From the NCBI GenBank assembly GCA_022842725.1, contig JALHOZ010000011.1, positions 1 through 64,000 on the forward strand: a stretch of DNA of 64,000 bases, read 5' to 3'. Source of the DNA: Saprospiraceae bacterium. GTDB lineage: Bacteria; Bacteroidota; Bacteroidia; Chitinophagales; Saprospiraceae. Under the pieces are notes generated by a model. It did no database searches. It was not told the DNA's origin and saw only the letters and a list, made by a program, of their open reading frames with translations. This document shows positions 1-9,673 of the stretch, one piece after another. Made by a program: the position numbers and the translations under genes. Position 1 is the stretch's first letter, and every line of letters begins with the position of its first letter.

Positions 1-2440
<2,440 letters not shown>

Positions 2441-4120
2441 ATGAAACATTTTCGATTATTTTATTCATTGTTGATATGTTTTATTTTGAATGCACCGGAT
2501 CTCGGAGCTCAAAACATTGATACCACCGCACAGATTACCACACAAACCACGACACAAGCAGCAGAAGTTCCAGCTTCTGATGCCGGTTTGGATGCCAAAA
2601 TTAATGAAGCTTTTACGCCTGTGGCCAACTTTATCGGATCAATCATTTTGTATGAAATTGAAATAAATGAGGTAGGTATTCCGATTATCGTTATCATTTT
2701 AAGTTTGGGAGGTTTATTTTTTACTTTTTATTTTGGTTTCCCCAATTTTCGAAATTTCGGAACGGCCATACAAATTGTCCGGGGAAAATATGAAAAAGTA
2801 GAACAAAACGGAACCAAAGAACTTCATCCGGAAGCCAGTGTATTTACCGTAGACGGAGATATTGTTGGGACCATCCGGGACGAACATCATCACGGTGAGG
2901 TTAGCCATTTTCAGGCTTTATCTACAGCTGTATCTGGTACGGTAGGATTGGGCAATATTGCAGGGGTGACTATTGCCATTGCTTTGGGAGGACCGGGAGC
3001 TACTTTTTGGATGATTGTCAGCGGATTATTAGGTATGACCCTTAAGTTTGTAGAGTGTACTTTGGGTGTTCACTACAGAGACATCAACAAAGACGGGGTA
3101 GTATTCGGAGGTCCTATGTATTATCTTTCGAAAGGATTAAAAGAAAAAGGATATACCGGATTGGGTAAAGCCCTTGCTGTCATTTTTGCGGTACTGTGTA
3201 TCGGTGGTTCGTTTGGTGGTGGTAATGCCGCTCAGTCCAATCAGGCAGCCGAACAATTAAAAGGATTGTTTGGCTTGACAGGAGGTTCTGCCGGTTTTTG
3301 GATAGGCGTAGGATTAGCCGTTATAGTAGGAATAACCATCATCGGAGGAATCAAAAGAATCGCTTCCGTCACTGAAAAACTGGTCCCTTTGATGGCAGTC
3401 ATATATATAGTGGCTTGTATGGTGGTCATTGGTTCTCATTTTTCATTTATAGATGATGCTTTCCGATTGATCATTACGGAAGCCTTTAATCCTCAGGCAG
3501 GTCTTGGCGGACTAATCGGGGTTTTGGTGGTCGGATTCAGACGGGCTGCCTTTTCGAATGAAGCGGGTGCCGGTTCTGCATCCATAGCCCACTCGGCAGT
3601 CCGTACAAAATATAGCGCCTCTGAAGGTTTGGTCGCTTTATTGGAACCTTTTATTGATACCGTAGTTATTTGTACCATGACAGCCCTGGTGATCATTACC
3701 TTTAATGAAGGAGGTGCATTTACTTATGGAAATGCTGAAGTAAATATCGGAGGAAAATTGTATCAGGGAGCAACACTCACAAGTCTTGCATTTCAGGATT
3801 CTATTTCGTGGTTTCCGTCGGTACTGACTGTGGCTATATTTTTGTTTGCCGTATCTACGATGATATCATGGTCTTATTATGGTCAACAAGCGTGGATGTA
3901 CTTGTTTGGGAAAAGTAAAACCATGGAAATCACCTATAAAGTGTTGTTTCTTTTGTTTATTATCATCGGCGCTTCTGCAGAAATGCAATCCGTTTGGGAC
4001 TTTTCAGACGCCATGATATTGGGAATGGTATTTCCCAATATGGTCGGATTAATCATTTTGTATCCTACGGTAAAAAGAGAATTGGATAAATACCTGAAAG
4101 CCATCAGGTCTATTAAATAA
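2441..4120 (+). CDS. sodium:alanine/glycine symporter family (AGCS) transporter
   Basis: Inner-membrane carrier of the AGCS (DAACS) family, which takes up alanine or glycine with sodium. Family signatures are clear: GTVGLGNIAGVTIAI around residues 167-181, GGPGATFWM shortly after, and NEAGAGSASIAHSA around 371-384. About ten hydrophobic segments follow from residue 75 onward. The protein is longer than usual at the front: residues 1-23 look like a cleavable signal peptide ending in GAQ, followed by a Thr/Gln-rich linker (about 25-45) before the first core membrane helix. The loop with VFTVDGDIVGT and a His triplet (about 145-160) is characteristic of this family in Bacteroidota. It is monocistronic and ends at a strong terminator. 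Substrate (alanine versus glycine) is not decidable from sequence. Confidence 0.92.
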   Translation: MKHFRLFYSLLICFILNAPDLGAQNIDTTAQITTQTTTQAAEVPASDAGLDAKINEAFTPVANFIGSIILYEIEINEVGIPIIVIILSLGGLFFTFYFGFPNFRNFGTAIQIVRGKYEKVEQNGTKELHPEASVFTVDGDIVGTIRDEHHHGEVSHFQALSTAVSGTVGLGNIAGVTIAIALGGPGATFWMIVSGLLGMTLKFVECTLGVHYRDINKDGVVFGGPMYYLSKGLKEKGYTGLGKALAVIFAVLCIGGSFGGGNAAQSNQAAEQLKGLFGLTGGSAGFWIGVGLAVIVGITIIGGIKRIASVTEKLVPLMAVIYIVACMVVIGSHFSFIDDAFRLIITEAFNPQAGLGGLIGVLVVGFRRAAFSNEAGAGSASIAHSAVRTKYSASEGLVALLEPFIDTVVICTMTALVIITFNEGGAFTYGNAEVNIGGKLYQGATLTSLAFQDSISWFPSVLTVAIFLFAVSTMISWSYYGQQAWMYLFGKSKTMEITYKVLFLLFIIIGASAEMQSVWDFSDAMILGMVFPNMVGLIILYPTVKRELDKYLKAIRSIK

Positions 4121-4134
4121 CAAAACGTTCCTTT

Positions 4135-4190
4135 GACCGTTTCAGCAAAATAAATCAAACAGATTTGTCCGGCTGAAACGGTCTTTTTTT
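4135..4190 (+). terminator. intrinsic terminator after the AGCS symporter
   Basis: Perfect 12-bp stem GACCGTTTCAGC (4135-4146) with GCTGAAACGGTC (4172-4183), 25-nt loop, followed by seven T (4184-4190). It sits 15 bp after the stop codon. Confidence 0.85.
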
Positions 4191-4195
4191 ATACT

Positions 4196-4203
4196 TAAGT
4201 TTG
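4196..4203 (+). promoter_or_regulatory. putative -7 box for the TonB-like gene
   Basis: TAAGTTTG, a full match to TAnnTTTG, right after the symporter terminator and 182 bp before the next start codon. The implied 5' leader is long, so the assignment is tentative. Confidence 0.4.
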
Positions 4204-4385
4204 TCATCAAAAAGTAAAAAAGAACTACTTAAAACTAACTTAACCCTTCCTGAAAAGGTTGGACACACCAAAAACAAACTCTTCAACATCTTCATAATAA
4301 TCGTTGCAACGTAACCGGATATACCATACAAAATATATCCAATCAAAGATATTTTACAAATACAATATGGTTACACTTAAACACA

Positions 4386-5165
4386 ATGGTTATGACTTCC
4401 ATCAATATTTCCCATCAATGGCACAAAAACCGCAGAACACATTTCCTTTTTGCCTTGTGTTGTTCACTTTTGCTGGTTTTGGTTACTTTTCAATACACCA
4501 TACCCCGGACAATATATGAAGACATTTATGTTGAATCGGGAATGGAATCGGCTTTTTTGGCAATCAGTCAGCTCAAAGTCAAACAACATAGCGAAACCCA
4601 ACAAATTATCCCCAAAAAGTCAGCTGTTTTGGTCCATCCCGACCCCATCATCAAAAGTTCGGATATGGCAAAGGAGATTCAGGATGACCGGAATGAAACC
4701 TCCTCACAAAACAACGTTGGTCCGGTAGATATTCCTCAATCACTGCCTTTTGCCGGGGGCTCCAAAACTATGGTTGTACCGGTCACACAAAAAGCGGAAG
4801 CCGACCCAACCATTTATGCTGTTGCGGATGAAATGCCCTATCTGTCAGAATGCGCCCACATCACGGACCGTGAACAAAGATATATTTGCAGCCGCGAAAA
4901 GCTCTATACTTATATCCGGGAGCACCTCAAATATCCGATTGATGCCAGAACAAACAAAATCGAGGGCAAAGTTTTAGCGGGTTTTATTATCAATGAAAAC
5001 GGACAGGTCACGCAAGTTGAAATCCTGAGAGAACCGCACCGTGGTATGGGAAACGAAGTAATCAGGGTGCTGCAAAATTTACCATCGTGGCAACCGGGAA
5101 AGATGTCCGGCAAAAAAGTAAAGGTAAGATACAGGATTCCGGTAGAATTTTCATTAATGGATTGA
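4386..5165 (+). CDS. TonB C-terminal domain protein (energy-transducer TonB-like)
   Basis: A 259-residue bitopic envelope protein. The N-terminus is a short basic cytoplasmic tail (about 1-18) and one membrane helix (about 19-38), then a poorly conserved periplasmic linker (40-165) without the proline-rich stretch of classic TonB. The C-terminal TonB_C domain (about 170-256) is typical: KYPIDARTNKIEGKV, then GFIINENGQV and SWQPGKMSGKKVKV, ending in IPVEF. In this family the domain contacts outer-membrane receptors or, in related proteins, peptidoglycan or other partners. No ExbB/ExbD genes or TonB-dependent receptor lie nearby, so a general transport role cannot be claimed from context. It is followed by a hairpin shared with the convergent lrp gene. 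Confidence 0.85.
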   Translation: MVMTSINISHQWHKNRRTHFLFALCCSLLLVLVTFQYTIPRTIYEDIYVESGMESAFLAISQLKVKQHSETQQIIPKKSAVLVHPDPIIKSSDMAKEIQDDRNETSSQNNVGPVDIPQSLPFAGGSKTMVVPVTQKAEADPTIYAVADEMPYLSECAHITDREQRYICSREKLYTYIREHLKYPIDARTNKIEGKVLAGFIINENGQVTQVEILREPHRGMGNEVIRVLQNLPSWQPGKMSGKKVKVRYRIPVEFSLMD

Positions 5166-5203
5166 AAGACATCTGAATAGGAGATCAGCAGAATGAATTA
5201 AAT

Positions 5204-5247
5204 AAAAAAAAGGGACATCCGCATGATTTTGCGAATGTCCCTTTTTT
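5204..5247. terminator. bidirectional terminator between TonB-like gene and lrp-type gene
   Basis: A-run, stem GGGACAT (5212-5218) with ATGTCCC (5235-5241) extended by CGCA/TGCG across one mismatch, then T-run. The flanking A and T runs let it work for both converging genes. Confidence 0.85.
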
Positions 5248-5265
5248 ATTTTTAATAAAAAACGA

Positions 5266-5760
5266 TTACATTTCTTCCTCTACATTCTCATAATCATAAG
5301 GCAAAATCTTTTCAATTTTGACTTTGGACAATGTCATCAAAGTTTTTAATCTTTCGATTTCTTCAATCTGAGAAAGTGTTTTGTATAAAAGTTTTTCGTA
5401 ATTCGGAATGTCTTTACATACGATCTTCAAAATAAAGTCTGCATCTCCTGTGATGATATAACATTCAGTGATTTCCGGAACTTTTTTAACTTTTGCAATA
5501 AAATTTTCTAATGCATTTGGTTTATGCCAGGCAAGAGAAACCAAAACAAATGTTTTTACATTCAGACCCAATAAGCCCGGATCAACATTTGCATGATAAC
5601 TTTGGATGATTCCTGATTGTTCCAACTTCTTAACCCTTTCGAGTGTCGGTGCAGGAGAAAGACCAATTCTTTTTGACAATTCCAAATTGGTAATTTTGCT
5701 ATTTTCCTGTAGGATTTTCAAAATTTTGAGGTCCAGTTTATCTAACTTATAATCTGCCAT
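5266..5760 (-). CDS. Lrp/AsnC family transcriptional regulator
   Basis: A 164-residue feast/famine regulator. An N-terminal winged helix-turn-helix occupies about residues 6-60 (recognition region around LSKRIGLSPAPTLERVKKL). The C-terminal RAM effector/oligomerisation domain (about 72-150) holds the family segment ECYIITGDADFILKI. Proteins of this group sense amino acids and form octamers; the ligand cannot be deduced. The gene is alone on its strand, with a likely -7 box 45 bp upstream and a shared terminator downstream. The acidic tail NVEEEM is a small variation. The amino-acid symporter two genes away is a possible but unproven target. Confidence 0.93.
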   Translation of the reverse strand: MADYKLDKLDLKILKILQENSKITNLELSKRIGLSPAPTLERVKKLEQSGIIQSYHANVDPGLLGLNVKTFVLVSLAWHKPNALENFIAKVKKVPEITECYIITGDADFILKIVCKDIPNYEKLLYKTLSQIEEIERLKTLMTLSKVKIEKILPYDYENVEEEM

Positions 5761-5804
5761 GAATAATATTTAAAAAGGTTTAAAAAATTAAATTAAGTTT
5801 AGTG

Positions 5805-5812
5805 CAAAATTT
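5805..5812 (-). promoter_or_regulatory. putative -7 box for the Lrp-type gene
   Basis: Minus strand reads AAATTTTG, 7 of 8 matches to TAnnTTTG, 45 bp before the start codon. Confidence 0.4.
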
Positions 5813-5980
5813 GAGGCCGCAAAGGAAATAAAATTTTTCCAACCTCGCACAATTATTAAATAAAATTTTTTGCGCTTTGTTCACCGAATCCGAAAAAAAT
5901 GATTAATATCATGCCTTTAAGACACAAACCGATAGATGTTGATGATCTTCGTCAAAAAAATCAATGATTAAGAGGCAATA

Positions 5981-7471
5981 TTAAAATTGGTTAAAATATA
6001 ATTTTGCCTGACGGTTAATTCCCTTTTTTACTTCGGTTCCGTCGACTGTATTTCCGATTTTGTCATCAGGCACAGAATCGTAGAGTTGGGTCTCCCAGGC
6101 GGGGTTATTTCTTTCCCCGTAACAGGTCGAATGTAGCAACCAATAGTCGTTGTGGGCCAATGATTCATTCCAGAACAAAAACCGGACATTGGTCTGATTG
6201 GTGGTCATAATCTTGTTGTAATACCAGATTTCATAAGGCGGAGAATCCGGTTCATTGTCAATACTCAGGACATTGTTGGGTTTGCCGTGTTTCAGAAAAA
6301 TATATCCTCTGTGGGTTTGAAAACCAAAACCTACATTGCTGTAGTATTCTTTATCGACAGCTTTGGCCACTTCCATGTATTGATCAAAAGAAGTTTCAGG
6401 ATTGGCCGGACTTCGTAATGTCCAATACTGATTGACAAACTTTCTTTTTTTGGATGGACTTCCACTTCTGATTAATGTCTGAAGGGTCGGCAGCTGCACA
6501 TTGGCTACTACAGGGACGTGGGCTTTGAGCACATAATCCAGTTCTTCATCGGATATTTTATTAGCAAAAGTTTTTTGATCTTCGGTTTCAATGTCCAATA
6601 AAGCGATATCGGCCAAAGGATTGGATTTAAAAAAATTATGTTTTCGCGATGTGATGATTTGTTTGTCTTTGGTAAGCAGGTGTGTGGTGAGGTGATACTG
6701 ACCTGACGGAAGTTCCTTGAGGGAAACAGGTAAAATCAGAAACTGAAAACTTCTTTTATCCAGTTTTTTATACTGGCTCAGCAATACTTTGGCGTTGATA
6801 TTGTCCTTATATTTTTCTGAAATGGTATAATTGACAAAATACGTTTCCAGACTGTCGGACGGATGAAGATACACTTCCTGCATAAAATATATGGAATGAT
6901 GAATCGTATCAGCATATGCATAAGGCAGAGGTTCTGCGAGATATCCAAAGCGGGCTGTTTCTGATTCCTGACCTTCCGGCAATTTAATTTTGTCAGCGAC
7001 CAGAATCGGATCGGACAAACCTCTGCTTCCGTCCCAGTTTTGCAGAACCTGAAAAGGAGTTTCGAGTTCCAGTTTGTTTTCCGGCAGATTTAGGTCTGTC
7101 GCTAAAAGATAAATGCTGTACAAACCCGGATTGATATAAAATCTTTTTACGGTAATCAAATCGATGTTATCCGATGTAATCTGGCCGTTCAGAATAAACT
7201 TATCTGCATAAGCAATATTTTCCTGTGCGTCTTTGACCATTAACACAAATTCTATAGAAGCTTGTTTTACACCATTGATGGTAGCAAACTGTACGGACTC
7301 AGATTCTACCCTCAGGTGAATTTCGGCGTAACTTTTTTCTGCAAAAAAAGAATAAGGATTTACGTCAATATTCAGAGCATGACCTCTGTCACATATAGTA
7401 AACAGGGTCAAAAGAAAAAAAATGATTCTGTAGTACATAAAACGACCTGCTAATTTGTTATAAAAAGTCAA
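5981..7471 (-). CDS. secreted GWxTD-domain-like protein
   Basis: A 496-residue exported protein. Residues 12-33 form a signal peptide (MYYRIIFFLLTLFTIC...GHA); the ATG at 7438 would give a tidier signal sequence than the one at 7471, so the start is uncertain. Residues 35-290 look like beta-rich repeats. The C-terminal part resembles the GWxTD family: NQYWTLRSPANPETSFDQY, then a segment with FGFQTHRGYIFLKHGKPN, YEIWYYNK and NVRFLFWNE. This family is common in Bacteroidota and of unknown biochemical function. It is followed on the same strand by nothing closer than the lrp-type gene, and preceded by the ftsY gene 213 bp away; no terminator was seen. Family assignment is by motif memory, so moderate. 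Confidence 0.65.
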   Translation of the reverse strand: MTFYNKLAGRFMYYRIIFFLLTLFTICDRGHALNIDVNPYSFFAEKSYAEIHLRVESESVQFATINGVKQASIEFVLMVKDAQENIAYADKFILNGQITSDNIDLITVKRFYINPGLYSIYLLATDLNLPENKLELETPFQVLQNWDGSRGLSDPILVADKIKLPEGQESETARFGYLAEPLPYAYADTIHHSIYFMQEVYLHPSDSLETYFVNYTISEKYKDNINAKVLLSQYKKLDKRSFQFLILPVSLKELPSGQYHLTTHLLTKDKQIITSRKHNFFKSNPLADIALLDIETEDQKTFANKISDEELDYVLKAHVPVVANVQLPTLQTLIRSGSPSKKRKFVNQYWTLRSPANPETSFDQYMEVAKAVDKEYYSNVGFGFQTHRGYIFLKHGKPNNVLSIDNEPDSPPYEIWYYNKIMTTNQTNVRFLFWNESLAHNDYWLLHSTCYGERNNPAWETQLYDSVPDDKIGNTVDGTEVKKGINRQAKLYFNQF

Positions 7472-7684
7472 CGACAGCCCTTCCTTTGGTAAATAACACC
7501 AGTAAAACCAATTTCTGAACCATCATCCTACAAAATTACATAATATCCATCACATGATGCGTCCTGACGACGACATTTAGTTCATTTATGGCTTTGTTTA
7601 ATGCCATTTTTTTATGAAAAAAAAACCAAAGTTTTCACTTAGGATAAAATGATGGAAGCATGCTGATCTTTGGAAAGTAAAAAA

Positions 7685-8659
7685 TCAGGCCTGATCGACC
7701 TTCGTATCTCCGAAAAACATATCTACAAAAACCTTTCTGTTAAAGACCTGTAATTGTTCGATACCTTCGCCGACACCAATATATTTGATAGGAATTTTAA
7801 ATTGATCAGAAATTCCAAGGACTACCCCACCTTTGGCGCTTCCGTCCAGTTTGGTGAGGGCCAAAGCGGTTACGTCAGTGGCTTCTGTAAAGTGTCTTGC
7901 CTGTTCGATAGCGTTCTGACCTGTGGTGGCATCGAGGACCAAAAGAACTTCGTGTGGTGCTCCAGGCATTTTTTTGTCCATGGATCTTTTGATTTTGGTC
8001 AGCTCCTCCATGAGGTGTTTTTTGGTATGCAGACGGCCGGCGGTGTCAACGATGGCGACATCACATTGATTTGCCTGGGCAAACTGTACCGTTTCATAAG
8101 CTACGGCTGCAGGATCGGTGTTCATACCTTTGTTAAAAAACTCGGTATTACTTCTTTTGGCCCAGATGCCTAACTGGTCAACGGCGGCTGCACGGAAAGT
8201 ATCTCCGGCACCAAGAACCACTTTGAGTCCTTTTTTGGTGTATTGATGAGCCAACTTGCCGATGGTGGTTGTTTTTCCCACACCGTTTACGCCGACGACC
8301 ATGATGACATGTGGTTTATCCTGAGTCACAGGATTAAAATCATCCAGGTCTGTTGTATTATTTTCGGATAATATGTCGACGATAACACTTTTTAAAAGAC
8401 CATTGAGTTCTGAGGTATTGATATATTTTTCTTCAGCGACTTTTGCTTCCAGCCGGTCGATAATCTTAACGGTTGTTTCGAGACCAACATCTGATGATAT
8501 AAGAATTTGTTCCAATTCATCCAAAAACGAAATATCGACTTTAGATTTACCTGCTACGGCTTTGGTAATCTGGGAGAAAAAACTTTGTTTTGTTTTTTCA
8601 AGTCCTTGTTGCAGATCTTCTTCTTTTTCTTTGGAAAAAAACTTTTTAAAAAAATTCAT
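7685..8659 (-). CDS. ftsY: signal recognition particle receptor FtsY
   Basis: SRP GTPase receptor that docks ribosome-nascent chain-SRP complexes at the inner membrane. The 324-residue form lacks the long acidic A domain of E. coli FtsY; it starts with a basic amphipathic stretch (MNFFKKFFSKEKEE) suited to membrane contact. The NG domain follows: helical N domain about 20-100, P-loop GVNGVGKTTTIGKLA (about 124-138), DTFRAAAVDQL, DTAGRLHTK and TKLDGSAKGG. These are the G1-G5 elements of the SRP GTPase family. It lies downstream of rpmB-rpmG-DUF4295 on the same strand, a gene order known in Bacteroidota, but a terminator hairpin lies between it and DUF4295. Confidence 0.97.
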   Translation of the reverse strand: MNFFKKFFSKEKEEDLQQGLEKTKQSFFSQITKAVAGKSKVDISFLDELEQILISSDVGLETTVKIIDRLEAKVAEEKYINTSELNGLLKSVIVDILSENNTTDLDDFNPVTQDKPHVIMVVGVNGVGKTTTIGKLAHQYTKKGLKVVLGAGDTFRAAAVDQLGIWAKRSNTEFFNKGMNTDPAAVAYETVQFAQANQCDVAIVDTAGRLHTKKHLMEELTKIKRSMDKKMPGAPHEVLLVLDATTGQNAIEQARHFTEATDVTALALTKLDGSAKGGVVLGISDQFKIPIKYIGVGEGIEQLQVFNRKVFVDMFFGDTKVDQA

Positions 8660-8700
8660 GGTTTGCTGATGAATAGTTGATTAGAGAGATATGAATTGGT

Positions 8701-8750
8701 AAAAATACAAAAAGGGTTTCCTTCGAATCTTCGAAAAAAACCCCTTTTCC
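8701..8750 (-). terminator. hairpin terminator/attenuator between DUF4295 gene and ftsY
   Basis: Read on the minus strand: AAAAGGGG-TTT stem base pairing with AAA-CCCTTTT (plus-strand arms 8710-8719 and 8738-8748), an inner TTCGAA/TTCGAA pair, then TTTTTGTATTTTT. It follows the DUF4295 stop codon by about 17 bp and would reduce transcription into ftsY. Confidence 0.65.
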
Positions 8751-8766
8751 GTGAAAATTCCACGAA

Positions 8767-8943
8767 TTATTTATTCTCAGCTAAAAAATCTTTTACTTTG
8801 TCTTTGTGGACAATAGACTCTTTGAAAGAATATTTACCTGTTACCGGATCTTTGATCGAACGAACCACTTTTACGTGATCTCTACCAGAACCAACATTGG
8901 CAGCTCTTTGTGCTACCCGGGCGTTTTTGGATACTTTTGCCAT
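8767..8943 (-). CDS. DUF4295 small basic protein
   Basis: A 58-residue protein starting MAKVSKNARVAQRAANVGSG and ending KDFLAENK. It matches the DUF4295 family, which in Bacteroidota is encoded next to rpmG and rpmB. It is rich in Lys and Arg, and the context suggests association with the ribosome, although the function is not established to my knowledge. Only 2 bp separate it from the rpmG stop codon, so it is translated from the rpmB-rpmG message. A terminator hairpin follows its stop codon. Confidence 0.9.
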   Translation of the reverse strand: MAKVSKNARVAQRAANVGSGRDHVKVVRSIKDPVTGKYSFKESIVHKDKVKDFLAENK

Positions 8944-8945
8944 GA

Positions 8946-9134
8946 TTACTTGATTTCTTTATGAACGGTATATTTCTTTAAAACCGGGTTAAACTTTTTA
9001 ATTTCTAACCTGTCAGGATTATTTTTCCTGTTTTTTTCAGTTACATAACGGGATGTTCCCGGCATTCCTGAAGTTTTATGCTCTGTGCATTCCAGAATAA
9101 TCTGAATTCTGTTGCCTTTTGATTTTTTTGCCAT
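8946..9134 (-). CDS. rpmG: 50S ribosomal protein L33
   Basis: A 62-residue L33 near the tRNA E site of the large subunit. The family core is visible: [14 protein letters not shown], then [20 protein letters not shown] and [10 protein letters not shown] at the end. Only one cysteine remains (in ECTEH), so this is a zinc-independent C-minus type that lacks the two CxxC pairs. It lies 29 bp after rpmB and 2 bp before the DUF4295 gene. Confidence 0.96.
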   Translation of the reverse strand: MAKKSKGNRIQIILECTEHKTSGMPGTSRYVTEKNRKNNPDRLEIKKFNPVLKKYTVHKEIK

Positions 9135-9163
9135 AACGGTATTCTATTATATGCTATTTCAAA

Positions 9164-9412
9164 TTATAATTTGACTCCTGTATCCACACCTTTGGCGTTC
9201 AACTCCTTCAGGTATTCATACAATCCTTTTTTATCGATGGTACGCAATGCATGGTTGGAAACTTTTAAAGTTACCCATTGATTGGTCTCAGGGATAAAAA
9301 ATCTTTTAGTAAACAAATTAGGTAAAAATCTTCTTTTTGTTTTCACATTTGAATGCGAAACATTATTCCCTGACATGGGTCTTTTACCTGTTAACTGACA
9401 AACTCGTGACAT
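9164..9412 (-). CDS. rpmB: 50S ribosomal protein L28
   Basis: An 82-residue L28. It begins [20 protein letters not shown] and carries [15 protein letters not shown], followed by the [15 protein letters not shown] helix, all family signatures. The single cysteine at position 5 shows it is not the four-cysteine zinc form. First protein gene of the rpmB-rpmG-DUF4295 set, starting 31 bp after the 3' end of the tRNA-Arg gene and probably transcribed with it. Confidence 0.97.
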   Translation of the reverse strand: MSRVCQLTGKRPMSGNNVSHSNVKTKRRFLPNLFTKRFFIPETNQWVTLKVSNHALRTIDKKGLYEYLKELNAKGVDTGVKL

Positions 9413-9443
9413 CTTAAATCTTTTTAATGTACTATATGATATG

Positions 9444-9517
9444 TGACTCCGGAAGGATTCGAACCTTCAACCGCCTGATTCGTAGTCAGGTACTCTATCC
9501 AGTTGAGCTACGGGGCC
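9444..9517 (-). tRNA. tRNA-Arg (anticodon ACG)
   Basis: Cloverleaf on the minus strand: acceptor GGCCCCG, D stem GCTC/GAGT, anticodon stem CCTGA/TCAGG with loop CTACGAA (anticodon ACG, to be edited to ICG to read CGU/CGC/CGA), variable CGGTT, T arm GAAGG-TTCGAAT-CCTTC, 3' acceptor strand CGGAGTC, discriminator A. CCA is not encoded. The acceptor stem has a G2-U71 wobble and a C4-A69 mismatch, which is unusual. Length is 74 nt. Confidence 0.95.
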
Positions 9518-9597
9518 TGTATGATTGTTTAATCTTCCTATGTCCTTAACTTTCAACTCTTTATGGCACTTTATACCATAATTTCCAAAATAGTGCG

Positions 9598-9605
9598 CAA
9601 AGATA
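9598..9605 (-). promoter_or_regulatory. -7 box for the tRNA-Arg / rpmB transcription unit
   Basis: Minus strand reads TATCTTTG, a full match to TAnnTTTG, about 81 bp upstream of the tRNA 5' end. No other candidate box lies between it and rpmB, so the tRNA and the ribosomal protein genes are probably one transcript. Confidence 0.6.
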
Positions 9606-9673
9606 ATACTTTTCCGGATTATCTAAGGAATAAAAAGACAATTTTTTTTCAAAAATTCATGATTTCAGGCAAA

